Source of the DNA: Crenothrix sp. D3
Lineage (GTDB): Bacteria > Pseudomonadota > Gammaproteobacteria > Methylococcales > Methylomonadaceae
Direction of reading: 5' to 3'
Length of the DNA: 64,000 nucleotides
Assembly (NCBI GenBank): GCA_002134785.1
Contig: MBQZ01000084.1
Location: 1-64,000 of the forward strand
Position numbers and translations under genes: made by a program. Shown here one piece after another: positions 16,005 to 26,220 of the stretch (positions are counted from its first letter, which is position 1; the number at the start of each line of letters is the position of its first letter). The notes under the pieces were generated by a model. That model was not told the origin of the DNA, made no database searches, and saw nothing but the letters and a program-made list of their open reading frames with translations.

Positions 16005-18635
16005 CTACAGGTCGTCTAGCTCCTCAGCATTCAATTTGCCTTTTTTGGTATAGCTAGGAGCGACACTAATAAGCAAAGTGAGTAAGGTAGCAAGGTATGG
16101 CACAAGTTGTACGGACAAAATTGCTATCCACAATTTACCACTCAGATTATCAAAGTGTTGGACATTGCTCATTTGCCAAATGGCAATACTTAATAGAATC
16201 AACATCAGCAATTCTTGCTGTATGATTCGTAAACCAGAGATTAACGCGCCTTGTTTTTCATACTTGGGGGTACGCATAAAGGGTTTACCTGAGGTAAATA
16301 ATCCTTGTATTGTGCCTAGTGCAACGGTATGAGTTAATGCTAACCCTGTCAATGATGCCCCTAAGGATTCCCATATTGAACACGGAACACGCGCTTGATA
16401 GAGCCACAACCCGCGCAAAATTTTAAAGCTGAATAAGCCAATGGTGGGCATTAAAAATACATTAGAAGGCAGTTCGCTACTAATGGGTTCATAGAGAATC
16501 ACCGCTGTTAAAATCAAACTCGACGTGGTAAACACTAACGCTAAGGCATCAGAAAACCACGGTAGCCAGCCTGCAATAAAGTAATAGCGTTGCGCAGGTG
16601 TAAGTGGTGATTTTTTGGTGGGGATAAAACTGCGCCAATGCCCTTTGATGATTTGCATCGCACCATACACCCAACGGAAACGTTGTGTCATAAAGCCAGA
16701 GAAGGTATCGGGCATAACCCCTTTACCAAATGAGTCTTTCACATACACAGAGTCATAACCCGCTTCATACAGACGCAAGCCTAATTCACTGTCTTCACAA
16801 ATACACCATTCTGCCCAGTTGCCAACTTCCAGCAAGGCAGATTTGCGTATCATAGTCATCGTACCATGTTGAATAATGGCGTTGTATTCGTTGCGCTGTA
16901 CCATGCCGATATTAAAGAAACCCGCATATTCCCAATAACAGAAATTTTTAAAGGTACTTTGATGACGATCACGATAATCTTGTGGCGATTGAATAAAGCC
17001 GACATTTTCATTATCAAAATACGGCACCATGCACTTTAACCAGTCTGGCGAGAGAACGTAATCGCTGTCGATGACAGCAATAATTTCCGCATCACTGTCA
17101 GTTTGTTCAAGTGCGTGATTAATCGCACCTGCTTTAAATCCTGGCCAGTTTTCTAAATGGAAAAAGCGAAACATCGGCCCTAAGCGTTCGCAATCGGCTT
17201 TAACAGGCTCCCACACCGCAGGGTCTTTGGTGTTGTTATCCATGACCAAGACTTCTAGGTTGGGATAATCAACTTTTGCCAGTGCTTCTAAGGTTTTACG
17301 CACCATCATCGGCGGTTCATTATGAATCGGTAGATGCAGCGAGACTTTTGGATATTTGAAACTTGCGGTAGGTGTGAGTGGTTGAAAAGTACGCGCTGTT
17401 TTTCTATGCCAGATGACTTCGGCAATTTCCAAACTTTCAATCAGTAAAATAACCACCGCCATTGCCTGCATTAATAGCATCAATGCCCAGAAGAAAACAC
17501 TCAAGTTGGTTTGATATTGGTGCGCACCGATGGAGGCAGACCAGAAAATAACTGAAATCGCGAGGTTAGCAATTAACCCAAAAAACAATACACCTGGTAA
17601 TTTTAGTGTGCTACGCGTAAATAAAAATAAACACATCAGTAATAAACTGAAAACGGCTGCGCCTATTGCCCAATTTTCCCAGTCAGGCATGGCAACTACA
17701 TCACCATCCATTGGATATTTAGGCTGGCGGTCAGCATTAAAGATACCCCAATAGGCACCGACTGATCCTTCTATCGATTTTTTCCACGGTTGGTCGAAGG
17801 CTTCAACAATATAATAATTGAGTTTGTCTTTGTCTTTTAAATCTTGATTGTATTTATCGACGCGATTAAAAAACTCACGCAAAAATGTGGCTTGATTAGT
17901 TCTGGAGGCTGTGGAATGTTGAAAGGGTTGACCATCGGACGGCCAACCTGCTTCTGTGATGATGACAGGTTTACCTTTGGCAAGTTTTTTAATTTCTTCA
18001 TAGCGTTCAAAGACATAATCAACCGCTTCATGAATACGTTTGCCTTCCCAATAGGGCAGAATATGAACACCAATAAAATCAACTTCATCAATTAACTTAG
18101 GGTGTGCTAACCACATATCCCATGTTTCCGATGTGCCGACAGGGTGCCATTGCTGCTTTTTTACGTCACGAATATAGTCTATGAGTTCATCTTCAGTGAC
18201 ATCTTTTCGTAGCAAGGTTTCGTTACCCACCGTGACTCTTAGGATATTTTTATAATCTTGACGACTAATCTCGATTAATTTAGCAATTTCTTCTTTGTTT
18301 ATATCCAACTCTTTGCCTATCCACGCACCTAGCGTGACATTCAAATTATGTTTGGCGGCTAAGGCAGGAATAGCATCCTGACCTCTGAGCATACTGTAAG
18401 TACGAATAGCGTGAACTTTGTCAGCCAGCAGGGCGAAATCAGAGTCGATATTATCGGGATTGAAGGATTGAGTAGTAGGTTGTGTGTCTTCTTTACGCAT
18501 AGGGTCATAAGTCACACCCAGCGTGGTTTTAGTCCACGGTTGTAAATGTAGTGGGTTGTTAATGCGATTCCATATACTGTAATTAATGACGACCAATAAT
18601 ACGAGTACAACGAAAATAGCTAGCTTTCTTATCAT
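16005..18635 (-). CDS. GH17-GT2 membrane beta-glucan synthase (NdvB-like)
   Basis: The 876-residue protein joins a glycoside hydrolase 17-like domain to a family 2 glycosyltransferase. After an N-terminal membrane helix (residues 4-22) the GH17 part spans about 35-300. Its catalytic pair is visible: Glu139 in VTVGNETLL and Glu228 in VIITEAGWPSDG. Several helices lead to the GT2 core, with DNNTKDP, the DSD metal motif in AVIDSDYVL and QRFRWVYG (the QxxRW motif). More helices follow at the end. The same architecture occurs in NdvB-type enzymes that make cyclic or osmoregulated beta-glucans, where the GH17 part remodels the chain. The start at 18635 is chosen over 18692 because it gives a clean N-terminal anchor; the upstream extension overlaps repeats. 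Confidence 0.85.
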   Translation of the reverse strand: MIRKLAIFVVLVLLVVINYSIWNRINNPLHLQPWTKTTLGVTYDPMRKEDTQPTTQSFNPDNIDSDFALLADKVHAIRTYSMLRGQDAIPALAAKHNLNVTLGAWIGKELDINKEEIAKLIEISRQDYKNILRVTVGNETLLRKDVTEDELIDYIRDVKKQQWHPVGTSETWDMWLAHPKLIDEVDFIGVHILPYWEGKRIHEAVDYVFERYEEIKKLAKGKPVIITEAGWPSDGQPFQHSTASRTNQATFLREFFNRVDKYNQDLKDKDKLNYYIVEAFDQPWKKSIEGSVGAYWGIFNADRQPKYPMDGDVVAMPDWENWAIGAAVFSLLLMCLFLFTRSTLKLPGVLFFGLIANLAISVIFWSASIGAHQYQTNLSVFFWALMLLMQAMAVVILLIESLEIAEVIWHRKTARTFQPLTPTASFKYPKVSLHLPIHNEPPMMVRKTLEALAKVDYPNLEVLVMDNNTKDPAVWEPVKADCERLGPMFRFFHLENWPGFKAGAINHALEQTDSDAEIIAVIDSDYVLSPDWLKCMVPYFDNENVGFIQSPQDYRDRHQSTFKNFCYWEYAGFFNIGMVQRNEYNAIIQHGTMTMIRKSALLEVGNWAEWCICEDSELGLRLYEAGYDSVYVKDSFGKGVMPDTFSGFMTQRFRWVYGAMQIIKGHWRSFIPTKKSPLTPAQRYYFIAGWLPWFSDALALVFTTSSLILTAVILYEPISSELPSNVFLMPTIGLFSFKILRGLWLYQARVPCSIWESLGASLTGLALTHTVALGTIQGLFTSGKPFMRTPKYEKQGALISGLRIIQQELLMLILLSIAIWQMSNVQHFDNLSGKLWIAILSVQLVPYLATLLTLLISVAPSYTKKGKLNAEELDDL

Positions 18636-18662
18636 ATAAGTAATTGAAAAAAGTGTGAGTAT

Positions 18663-18738
18663 AAGGTGCAAGGTGCAAGGTGCGAGGTTCAAGGTGCATA
18701 ATTTTCACCTTGCACCTTTTACCTTGCGCCTTTTACCT
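18663..18738. repeat. AAGGTGC repeat cluster with 13-bp inverted arms
   Basis: The gap between lpd and the glucan synthase gene holds short direct repeats of AAGGTGC and then their inverse. AAGGTGCAAGGTG (18663-18675) pairs perfectly with CACCTTGCACCTT (18706-18718), and further CCTTGCGCCTTTTACC copies follow. It may end transcription of the pyruvate dehydrogenase operon. Confidence 0.75.
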
Positions 18739-18741
18739 TAA

Positions 18742-20157
18742 TTATTTTTTGATATAAAGATCGGTAATAGTGCCTGTAATCATTTCAGCGGCAAATGCCA
18801 CCGTTTCTGATAGGGTAGGATGTGCGTGTATGGTTAATGCAATATCTTCTACATCGGCACCCATTTCTAATGCCAGCACAGTTTCTGCAATGAGTTCACC
18901 TGCATTGGTGCCGACCATGCCCGCGCCAAGAATTCTGCCTGTTTCTTTATCAGTCAGTATTTTTGTTAAGCCTTCTTTGCGTCCTGTGCTCAATGAACGA
19001 CCACTTGCCGCCCAAGGGAATGAGCCTTTTTCATACTCTATACCTTGTTGTTTGGCTTGATTTTCAGTGAGTCCCATCCACGCAATTTCAGGATCAGTAT
19101 AAGCGACTGAGGGAATCGTTAGGGCATCAAAACCTGCTTTATGTCCCGCAATAACTTCAGCGGCAATTTTAGCTTCGTAAACAGCTTTGTGCGCTAGCAT
19201 CGGATTGCCAACAATGTCACCCACAGCGAAAATATGCGCTACGTTAGTGCGTTGTTGTTTATCAACAGGAATAAAACCTTGTTCATTGACTTCAATACCA
19301 GCGAGTTCTGCACCGATTTTTTTGCCATTGGGTCTACGTCCGACAGAGACTAATACCGCATCGAATAACTCATGTTCGGGTGCGCCTTTGCCTTCAAAAA
19401 AGACTTTCAAACCGTCATCGTGCGATTCAATTGAGGTCACGCGGGTTTCTAACCAGATATTCTCGTACTGTTTTTTAATACGACGGAATAGTGGATTCAC
19501 TAAATCTTTATCACAACCAGGTATGACTTGATCCATGAGTTCTACTACGCTAATTTCTGAACCCAGCGCGTGATACACCGTTGCCATTTCTAAACCGATA
19601 ATGCCACCGCCGACTATCAGCAATTTTTTAGGAATTTCTGTTAATTCGAGAGCATCAGTAGAATCCCATAAACGGGCATCATCATGTGGGAAAATCGGTA
19701 TTTTTGTGGGTTGTGAACCTGCGGCAATAATGGCTTGCTCAAAGCGCACAGTGACAACCCCGTCAGCAGTTTCTATTGCCACTGTTTCGGCGGAAGTAAA
19801 TTGCCCAACACCTTGAATAATTGTGACTTTGCGTTGTTTAGCTAAACCTGCTAAACCATCATTTAACGATTTAGTCACACTGGCTTTCCAGTCACGCACT
19901 TTGTCAAGATCAACTGACGGTTTACCAAAACTTACGCCATGTGCTTCTACTTCAGCGGCTTCGTGAATGGTATGGGCGACGTGTAACAAGGCTTTTGATG
20001 GAATACAGCCCACATTCAAACACACGCCACCAATGACAGGGTAACGTTCAACCAAGGTGACTTGCTTACCTAAATCAGCGGCGCGAAAGGCAGCACTGTA
20101 ACCCCCCGGCCCACCGCCTAATACTAAAACTTCTGTATGTACTACTGTATCGTTCAT
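18742..20157 (-). CDS. lpdA: Dihydrolipoamide dehydrogenase (E3)
   Basis: This FAD flavoprotein reoxidises the lipoyl groups of the pyruvate dehydrogenase complex with NAD+. The 471-residue protein has the FAD loop LGGGPGGYSAAFRAADLG at 13-30 and the redox disulphide C46-x4-C51 in GGVCLNVGCIPSK. A second Rossmann loop GGGIIGLEMA is near 178, and the His-Glu pair is in HAHPTLSE near the end. It is the last gene of aceE-aceF-lpd, 16 bases after aceF. Confidence 0.97.
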   Translation of the reverse strand: MNDTVVHTEVLVLGGGPGGYSAAFRAADLGKQVTLVERYPVIGGVCLNVGCIPSKALLHVAHTIHEAAEVEAHGVSFGKPSVDLDKVRDWKASVTKSLNDGLAGLAKQRKVTIIQGVGQFTSAETVAIETADGVVTVRFEQAIIAAGSQPTKIPIFPHDDARLWDSTDALELTEIPKKLLIVGGGIIGLEMATVYHALGSEISVVELMDQVIPGCDKDLVNPLFRRIKKQYENIWLETRVTSIESHDDGLKVFFEGKGAPEHELFDAVLVSVGRRPNGKKIGAELAGIEVNEQGFIPVDKQQRTNVAHIFAVGDIVGNPMLAHKAVYEAKIAAEVIAGHKAGFDALTIPSVAYTDPEIAWMGLTENQAKQQGIEYEKGSFPWAASGRSLSTGRKEGLTKILTDKETGRILGAGMVGTNAGELIAETVLALEMGADVEDIALTIHAHPTLSETVAFAAEMITGTITDLYIKK

Positions 20158-20173
20158 TGTGTGTTGCCTTTAA

Positions 20174-21454
20174 TTAAAGTAACAAGCGGCGAATATCGCC
20201 TAAATAATATTGAATAGCTGCCATAAATTTCGCACCTTCTGCACCATCAATCACGCGATGATCATAGGTTAAATCTAAGGGTAACATTAAGCGGGGTTTA
20301 AATTCCTTACCATCCCAAACAGGCTGCATTTTAGCGCGAGTGACACCAAGAATGGCGACTTCAGGTGCATTGACTATCGGTGTAAACGCCATGCCACCAA
20401 TACCGCCTAAGCTGGAAATAGTCATACAACCACCCTGCATATCCGCAGGTAGCAATTTACCTTGTCGTGCTTTTTCACTTTTTTCCGCGATTTCGGCCGC
20501 TAATTCGTTGACGGTTTTGTTATTTACATCGCGTAACACAGGCACGACTAAACCTTTAGGCGTATCAACAGCAACCCCGATATTAAAATATTTTTTCAAT
20601 ATCAGTTGCTCACCATCGGCAGACAGCGACGCATTAAAGTTAGGAAACTGCTGCATTGCGGCGACTAAGGCTTTTATGATAAACATTAAGCCCGTGATTT
20701 TTAATTCACCCTTGGCTTTGTTGGTATTTAGTGCGTTACGAAATGCCTCCATTTCAGTAATGTCGGCTTCTTCATGATAAGTAACCATCGGCAAATTCAG
20801 CCACACGCGGCTTAGATTCTGCCCCGTTAAGCGTTTAATTTTGCTCAGTTTTTGAATTTCTGTGTCACCAAATACTGAAAAATCCACCGCTGGAATGCTA
20901 GGAATACCAGCACCTGTAGCAACAATACCTTCCGCCATGACTTTTTTAACGAAGTTTTTCACATCGTCTTTCAGTATGCGTCCCTTACGACCACTCCCTG
21001 TTTTTATTCTGCTTACATCAACGCCTAGTTCACGCGCAAATAGCCGCACAGAGGGCGACGCATGAGCTGTTTTGCTTGAGTCGGTTTGTGTAACGGCGAC
21101 CGCTGGTGCAGAGATTTTTACCACCGCAGGAACTGGCGTGGGTGCTTTTTCTTCTACAACAACAGGCGCGGCGACGGCTTGTTCAACAGGGGCAGCAATC
21201 ACAGCAGCATCTACGTTGGCTAACACGGTGGCAATTAATGAGCCTTCGGAGACTTTATCGCCTTGTTTAATATAGACCTGCTGCACTGTGCCTGAGGCAC
21301 TGGACGGTAGCTCCATGCTGGCTTTGTCAGTTTCTAACACGGCAACGGTTTGTTCCAATGCCACTACGTCGCCCGCCTGAATCAATACTTCAACAACATC
21401 AATTTCTGCGACATTGCCAACATCGGGGACTTTTATTTCGATTAATACAGTCAT
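20174..21454 (-). CDS. aceF: Dihydrolipoamide acetyltransferase (E2 of pyruvate dehydrogenase)
   Basis: E2 forms the core of the complex and transfers acetyl groups from lipoate to CoA. The 426-residue protein has one lipoyl domain (Lys44 in ETDKASMEL) and an Ala/Pro/Val-rich linker. A peripheral-subunit-binding domain (SPSVRLFARELGVDVSRIK, about 130-150) and a catalytic domain ending in DHRVIDGAEGAKF follow. Enterobacterial AceF has three lipoyl domains and about 630 residues, so this is the short form. It lies 9 bases after aceE, clearly in the same operon. Confidence 0.96.
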   Translation of the reverse strand: MTVLIEIKVPDVGNVAEIDVVEVLIQAGDVVALEQTVAVLETDKASMELPSSASGTVQQVYIKQGDKVSEGSLIATVLANVDAAVIAAPVEQAVAAPVVVEEKAPTPVPAVVKISAPAVAVTQTDSSKTAHASPSVRLFARELGVDVSRIKTGSGRKGRILKDDVKNFVKKVMAEGIVATGAGIPSIPAVDFSVFGDTEIQKLSKIKRLTGQNLSRVWLNLPMVTYHEEADITEMEAFRNALNTNKAKGELKITGLMFIIKALVAAMQQFPNFNASLSADGEQLILKKYFNIGVAVDTPKGLVVPVLRDVNNKTVNELAAEIAEKSEKARQGKLLPADMQGGCMTISSLGGIGGMAFTPIVNAPEVAILGVTRAKMQPVWDGKEFKPRLMLPLDLTYDHRVIDGAEGAKFMAAIQYYLGDIRRLLL

Positions 21455-21463
21455 CTGTGCTTC

Positions 21464-24136
21464 CTATCTCAGCCAAGGCGCGGTTATATCAGTAGCTATA
21501 CCATATTTAGCAAGGGCAACCTCAATTTTAGTGGCTTCAAACTGCCCTGCATCTGCCAAACTTTTCAGCGCGGCAATGGTGACGTGATAACGATCTACTT
21601 CAAAAAAGCTGCGTAGATTTTCGCGGGTATCCGAACGTCCAAAACCATCTGTGCCTAACACGGTATAAGATGCTTTGATATAAGGGCGAATTTGTTCAGC
21701 AAAGGCACGCGTGTAATCTGTCGCGGCAATGACAGGGCCTACCGCATTCGCTAAGCAGTTACTCACATGAGCGTGTTTAGCTGCTTCGGTAGGATGCAGG
21801 CGATTCCAACGTTCACACTGTTGACCATCACGCGCTAATTCGGTAAAGCTAGGGCAGCTCCATAAATCGGCTTCTACACCCCAATCATTACGCAATAATT
21901 CAGCGGCAAACTCAACTTCACGGAAAATAGTACCAGAGCCTAATAATTGTACGCGCGGGGCTTTATTGTCTGCACCTTGAGCAAAAGAATACATCCCTTT
22001 CAATATATCCAGCTCAATACCTTTCGGCATAGCAGGATGGGCATAATTTTCGTTCATCACGGTAATGTAATAGAACACATCTTCTTGTTCAACATACATA
22101 CGGTGTAGACCATCTTGAATAATGACGGCAATTTCATACGCATACGTCGGATCATAAGATACACAGTTTGGCACAGTCGCCGACATGATATGACTATGCC
22201 CGTCTTCATGTTGTAAGCCTTCACCGTTGAGTGTGGTTCTGCCCGCCGTACCGCCCATTAAAAAGCCGCGTGTACGTTGATCTGCCGCTGCCCAAATTAG
22301 ATCGCCAACGCGTTGGAAACCGAACATGGAGTAATAAATGAAAAATGGAATCATTGGTACGTTATGCGTGGAATACGCTGTACCTGCGGCTATCCAATCA
22401 CACAAACCACCTGCTTCGTTAATACCTTCTTGTAATACTTGACCGTGTTTATCTTCTTTGTAGAACATCAATTGGTCAGCATCTTGCGGGGTGTATAACT
22501 GTCCGACTTGTGACCAAATACCCAATTGACGGAACATCCCTTCCATACCAAACGTACGCGATTCATCGGGAACTATCGGCACAACACGTTTACCGATATT
22601 TTTGTCCTTGACCAGAATATTCAGCAAACGCACAAATGCCATCGTAGTGGATGATTCTTTGTCGTTGGCTTCCAATAAGGTTTTGAAGTCACTAAGGACA
22701 GGCACATCCAGCGCGTAAGATTTAGCACGTCTGGACGGTAAATGACCGCCTAGTTCAGCGCGACGTTCCTGCATATAGTTGAGTTCTTTTGAGCCTTCGG
22801 GGAAGGTCAAATAAGGCAATTTTTTCATTTGCTCATCATCAACGGGTAACTCATAACGATCACGGAAATTTTCCAGTGAAATTTGATCCATTTTTTTCTG
22901 TTGATGCGAGGTATTTTGCGCTTCGCCCGATGTTCCCATGCCATAACCTTTAATGGTTTTAGCAAGAATAACGGTCGGCTGTCCTTTGTGATTAACAGCG
23001 GCATGGAACGCTGCAAATACTTTAGCGGGATCATGACCGCCACGATTCAGACTCCAAATGTCACGGTCAGACCAATCGGCAACCATCTTTTTCAATTCAG
23101 GGGTATTAAAGAAATGTTCACGGACATACGCGCCATCTTTCGCTTTAAAGGTTTGATAATCACCATCAACGCATTCCATCATCCGCGCCGCTAATAAACC
23201 GTCTTTATCACGCGCCAGTAAAGTATCCCAATGTTGTCCCCAGACCAGCTTAATCACATTCCAACCTGCACCGCGAAATTCACTTTCCAGCTCTTGAATG
23301 ATTTTACCGTTGCCGCGTACTGGGCCATCTAAACGTTGCAAATTGCAATTGACCACAAAAATAAGATTATCCAGCCGCTCACGCCCTGCCATACCAATCG
23401 CGCCTAAGGATTCAGGCTCATCGGTTTCACCGTCACCGAGAAAACTCCAGACTTTACGTCCATCGGTATCAGCCAACCCACGATCACGCAAATAACGCAT
23501 AAACCGCGCTTGATAAATCGCCATAATTGGACCCAAGCCCATCGACACAGTTGGAAACTGCCAAAAATCAGGCATTAACCACGGATGCGGATAAGACGAT
23601 AAACCGCCACCATGCACTTCTTGACGGAAATTATCCATTTGCTCAGGCGTTAAACGCCCTATTAAAAATGCGCGAGCATAATCACCTGGAGTTAAATGCC
23701 CTTGGGTATAAATTAAATCACCACCATGATGTTCATTTGCTGCGTGCCAAAAATGGTTGTAACCGACATCATATAAGGTGGCAGCAGAGGCAAAGCTGGC
23801 AATATGTCCACCGACATTGGTATGTTTATTCGCACGCAATACCATCATCATGGCGTTCCAGCGTACATAAGAACGTATTTTTTGTTCGATGGTGGCATCA
23901 CCATGAAACTGCGCTTGTTGAGAAACAGGAATCGTATTGAGATATGCAGTATTGGCACTAAAGGGAATGTCAAAGCCTGAGTGTCGCGTAACAGCGACTA
24001 GCTGTTCAATCAAAAAATGTGCGCGTTCACTGCCATCTTGTTCTAAGACAGATTGCAGTGCTTCAATCCATTCCTTGGTTTCCGCTGGGTCAATATCGAG
24101 CTGTCCAGTAATTTCTGAAAGAAAAGTGTTATTCAT
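21464..24136 (-). CDS. aceE: Pyruvate dehydrogenase E1 component (homodimeric)
   Basis: This thiamine diphosphate enzyme decarboxylates pyruvate and acetylates E2. At 890 residues it is the single-chain AceE type (E. coli 887). The ThDP motif runs from GDGETDEPESLG to VVNCNLQRLDGP, and QEGINEAGGLCDWIAAG lies in the second half. It is first of the three-gene operon. The ATG at 24136 follows a CAGGATCACATA leader. In a methanotroph the complex links C3 assimilation products to acetyl-CoA. Confidence 0.97.
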   Translation of the reverse strand: MNNTFLSEITGQLDIDPAETKEWIEALQSVLEQDGSERAHFLIEQLVAVTRHSGFDIPFSANTAYLNTIPVSQQAQFHGDATIEQKIRSYVRWNAMMMVLRANKHTNVGGHIASFASAATLYDVGYNHFWHAANEHHGGDLIYTQGHLTPGDYARAFLIGRLTPEQMDNFRQEVHGGGLSSYPHPWLMPDFWQFPTVSMGLGPIMAIYQARFMRYLRDRGLADTDGRKVWSFLGDGETDEPESLGAIGMAGRERLDNLIFVVNCNLQRLDGPVRGNGKIIQELESEFRGAGWNVIKLVWGQHWDTLLARDKDGLLAARMMECVDGDYQTFKAKDGAYVREHFFNTPELKKMVADWSDRDIWSLNRGGHDPAKVFAAFHAAVNHKGQPTVILAKTIKGYGMGTSGEAQNTSHQQKKMDQISLENFRDRYELPVDDEQMKKLPYLTFPEGSKELNYMQERRAELGGHLPSRRAKSYALDVPVLSDFKTLLEANDKESSTTMAFVRLLNILVKDKNIGKRVVPIVPDESRTFGMEGMFRQLGIWSQVGQLYTPQDADQLMFYKEDKHGQVLQEGINEAGGLCDWIAAGTAYSTHNVPMIPFFIYYSMFGFQRVGDLIWAAADQRTRGFLMGGTAGRTTLNGEGLQHEDGHSHIMSATVPNCVSYDPTYAYEIAVIIQDGLHRMYVEQEDVFYYITVMNENYAHPAMPKGIELDILKGMYSFAQGADNKAPRVQLLGSGTIFREVEFAAELLRNDWGVEADLWSCPSFTELARDGQQCERWNRLHPTEAAKHAHVSNCLANAVGPVIAATDYTRAFAEQIRPYIKASYTVLGTDGFGRSDTRENLRSFFEVDRYHVTIAALKSLADAGQFEATKIEVALAKYGIATDITAPWLR

Positions 24137-24466
24137 TATGTGATCCTGTTGGGACGGGGTTGTGCATGGATTGATAACATGACTGTGAAGTGCAGTTCCG
24201 TAATGTGAGCTGAGTGTTTGTTTAGTTTACCTAAGAACTACCCTGATTGAAAAGCGTAGAACGCTCTTAACAGTGGCACATAGTATATACAAATGAGGGA
24301 ATGCAATGAATCGTTTTAATGACGGTGAAATATTTTTATCTTAAAACGGAGAAATAACGAATGACTTAAAAATGCGTGATGTTGGAATGGCTTTACTGTG
24401 GCGTGTTTAAATTTCAGCTTGCATACGACTTAAAATAGTCATAATTTTTTTGGCTATAGTGAGGAA
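24137..24466. other. Gap between aceE and rnpB
   Basis: This 330-base stretch presumably contains the aceE operon promoter. I see no open frame of note, no clear PdhR-type operator, no repeat of the families found elsewhere and no riboswitch that I recognise. Confidence 0.5.
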
Positions 24467-24823
24467 GAAAGAGTCAGCCTATAAGCCGGGTTCTGTCGAG
24501 AGCAGCCATTCATCTAGGCGTTCAGTCACCCGAACGCTCAAGCAATCTACCCAGAAGCCGCGCGGGCCACGCGTCTGCTTCTCTATTTGATCTTGCTTCG
24601 AGTGGAGTTTACCCTGCCACACCTGTTACCAGCTGCGCGGTGCGCTCTTACCGCACCATTTCACCCTTACCATTGCCGTTTGTGACTATGGCGGTATATT
24701 TTCTGTGGCACTTGTCGTAGGCTCACGCCTCCTAGGTATTACCTAGCACCCTGCCCAATGAAGCCCGGACTTTCCTCCCTTTTATCATTACAATAAAACG
24801 GCGACTGCTCAGCTGACTCTTTC
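24467..24823 (-). ncRNA. rnpB: RNase P RNA, class A
   Basis: This is the catalytic RNA that trims tRNA 5' ends. Read on the minus strand, about 357 bases show the invariant blocks in order: GAGGAAAGTCCGGGCTTCAT near the 5' end, GGGCAGGGTGC, CTGGTAACAG, GGTAAACTCCAC, and GACAGAACCCGGCTTAT near the 3' end. The ends are set by the complementary terminal stem (GAAAGAGTCAGC at 5' and GGCTGACTCTTTC at 3', allowing a few bases of error). The layout matches the E. coli type A RNA. Confidence 0.95.
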
Positions 24824-24831
24824 AACCGAAC

Positions 24832-24860
24832 AGTATACGGTAACTAGTGATGATATAAAA
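24832..24860 (-). promoter_or_regulatory. Probable rnpB promoter
   Basis: On the minus strand TATACT lies 9 bases before the RNA's 5' end. TTTATA about 16 bases further upstream is a poor -35 candidate. The -10 match and spacing to the mature RNA support a sigma70-type promoter. Confidence 0.45.
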
Positions 24861-24917
24861 CTATAATTATTAGCACATAGGCTTGTGCTTACTTGTCAAT
24901 CTAACTTGTTGTCAATA

Positions 24918-26060
24918 TTAGAATTGATGGCAATCACGCCATTCAACAGCATTACCCACTTCATTAAATAACAGCGGTAACGCCGCTTTAGCCTTGGGGT
25001 GGACATCGTGAAATAACAGCACGCCATGTCGTTTAATGAGCATTAAAGTCAGTATGCGATTCAGTATGTCATCGCTGTTCACTTGATTATTCCAGTCTTG
25101 GGAATCTAAATTCCATAATGCTACTTGTAAGTGCTGTTGTTGAAAAAACGCCACACTATCAGCTTTGCGTTGTCCATAAGGCGGGCGAAATAGCTGTGAA
25201 AAATTGCCTGTTGTTACGTTTTTCTTGGGTAAGGTGTTGGTTATTAATATTTGTGTGCGTTTAATTGAGTCTTGCCAGTTTGCCCATTTAGCGTGTGATT
25301 GATGTTCCCAGCCGTGGTTGGCAACGCATTGATTTTTATACAGTGTCGCCACGGTGTTGGTATCAGTTTTTGTTATACGCGCGTGTAAATTTTCCCCTAG
25401 CACAAAAAATACCGCATTTTTTTGATTAGCCACCAGCATCGCTAAGGTGTCATCGGTACTACTTTGGGGGTTAGTTGGTCCGTCGTCAAACGTCAGTAAA
25501 AATTGACGGTCTGTAAAACTATCACCGTTCCATTCGTTTGCGTTAAAGGTGTCTATTTCACTGCTGATATTAGGAAATAATGCGGCTAAGCGTAGTTGTT
25601 CATCTGTATAAGCGCGGGTGAATTGTTGTAGATTATCACGCCACGCGGACAGGGTAGGGGGGATTTTTGTTTGCCACACTTCGGCTTGTTTGAGTAAATC
25701 GGTGGTTGAATTGAGTGTGCTAACACACGTCCAATCATCACCCGCACAGTTTTTTGCCGCGTTTTGGTAATTGAACAATGATAGCGCAAGTTCTTTGTTA
25801 AGCCATTTAGTGACTGAAACTCGATTAACGGTTTTGATTTTAAACGCAGCTTTCGTATCAGTGTCAGACAGCGTTTGTTTATCGTGCAGAGCCAATGCGT
25901 ATATTAGTATGGCGGCGCGGGAGGCTTTATCAAAAGTGTCAGTTGTATTAATAGGGGCTTGCCATAATTGCCTGTCTACTTTAGCGACTACCTTAGGCCC
26001 TGCGGCATGAGCCGAGAGCGATAATAAACAGCTTATTACTACTAGGGATAAACGATTCAT
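24918..26060 (-). CDS. Exported polysaccharide deacetylase (NodB fold)
   Basis: The 380-residue protein has a signal peptide (cleavage after AHA near residue 19). An N-terminal region of about 170 residues without a motif I know is followed by a carbohydrate esterase 4 domain. The CE4 motifs are present: LLTFDDGP with the catalytic and metal Asp, NHGWEHQSH for the metal histidines, RPPYGQ, and VLLFHDVH for the last His. Such enzymes remove acetyl groups from peptidoglycan, chitin-like chains or exopolysaccharide. The substrate cannot be inferred from the neighbours. The ATG follows a weak AGGTGTTAAATA leader. Confidence 0.85.
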   Translation of the reverse strand: MNRLSLVVISCLLSLSAHAAGPKVVAKVDRQLWQAPINTTDTFDKASRAAILIYALALHDKQTLSDTDTKAAFKIKTVNRVSVTKWLNKELALSLFNYQNAAKNCAGDDWTCVSTLNSTTDLLKQAEVWQTKIPPTLSAWRDNLQQFTRAYTDEQLRLAALFPNISSEIDTFNANEWNGDSFTDRQFLLTFDDGPTNPQSSTDDTLAMLVANQKNAVFFVLGENLHARITKTDTNTVATLYKNQCVANHGWEHQSHAKWANWQDSIKRTQILITNTLPKKNVTTGNFSQLFRPPYGQRKADSVAFFQQQHLQVALWNLDSQDWNNQVNSDDILNRILTLMLIKRHGVLLFHDVHPKAKAALPLLFNEVGNAVEWRDCHQF

Positions 26061-26220
26061 TATTTAACACCTTTTAAAATTTTATATTGCGATAATTAAG
26101 CCTAGTGTAGGCGGATAACAAGCAGGAAAAGCCACGATTAACACCTCAGTTGTAATACAATAGCGCATTTTGTATTCATAACAAATACGACTAATAATAA
26201 TTACAAGAGGAGAGGATTAT

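Noticed and set aside
18663-18738. Possible small RNA between lpd and the glucan synthase gene
   Set aside because: The sequence is simple AAGGTGC repeat and inverse; no promoter or structured core beyond the hairpin.
20340-20777. Plus-strand 145-codon frame inside aceF
   Set aside because: Antisense shadow of the catalytic domain of E2.
23527-23940. Plus-strand 137-codon frame inside aceE
   Set aside because: Antisense shadow; His-rich appearance comes from the complement of codons in the real gene.
24467-24823. tmRNA or 6S RNA
   Set aside because: The conserved blocks and terminal pairing are those of RNase P RNA; no tRNA-like ends or tag frame.
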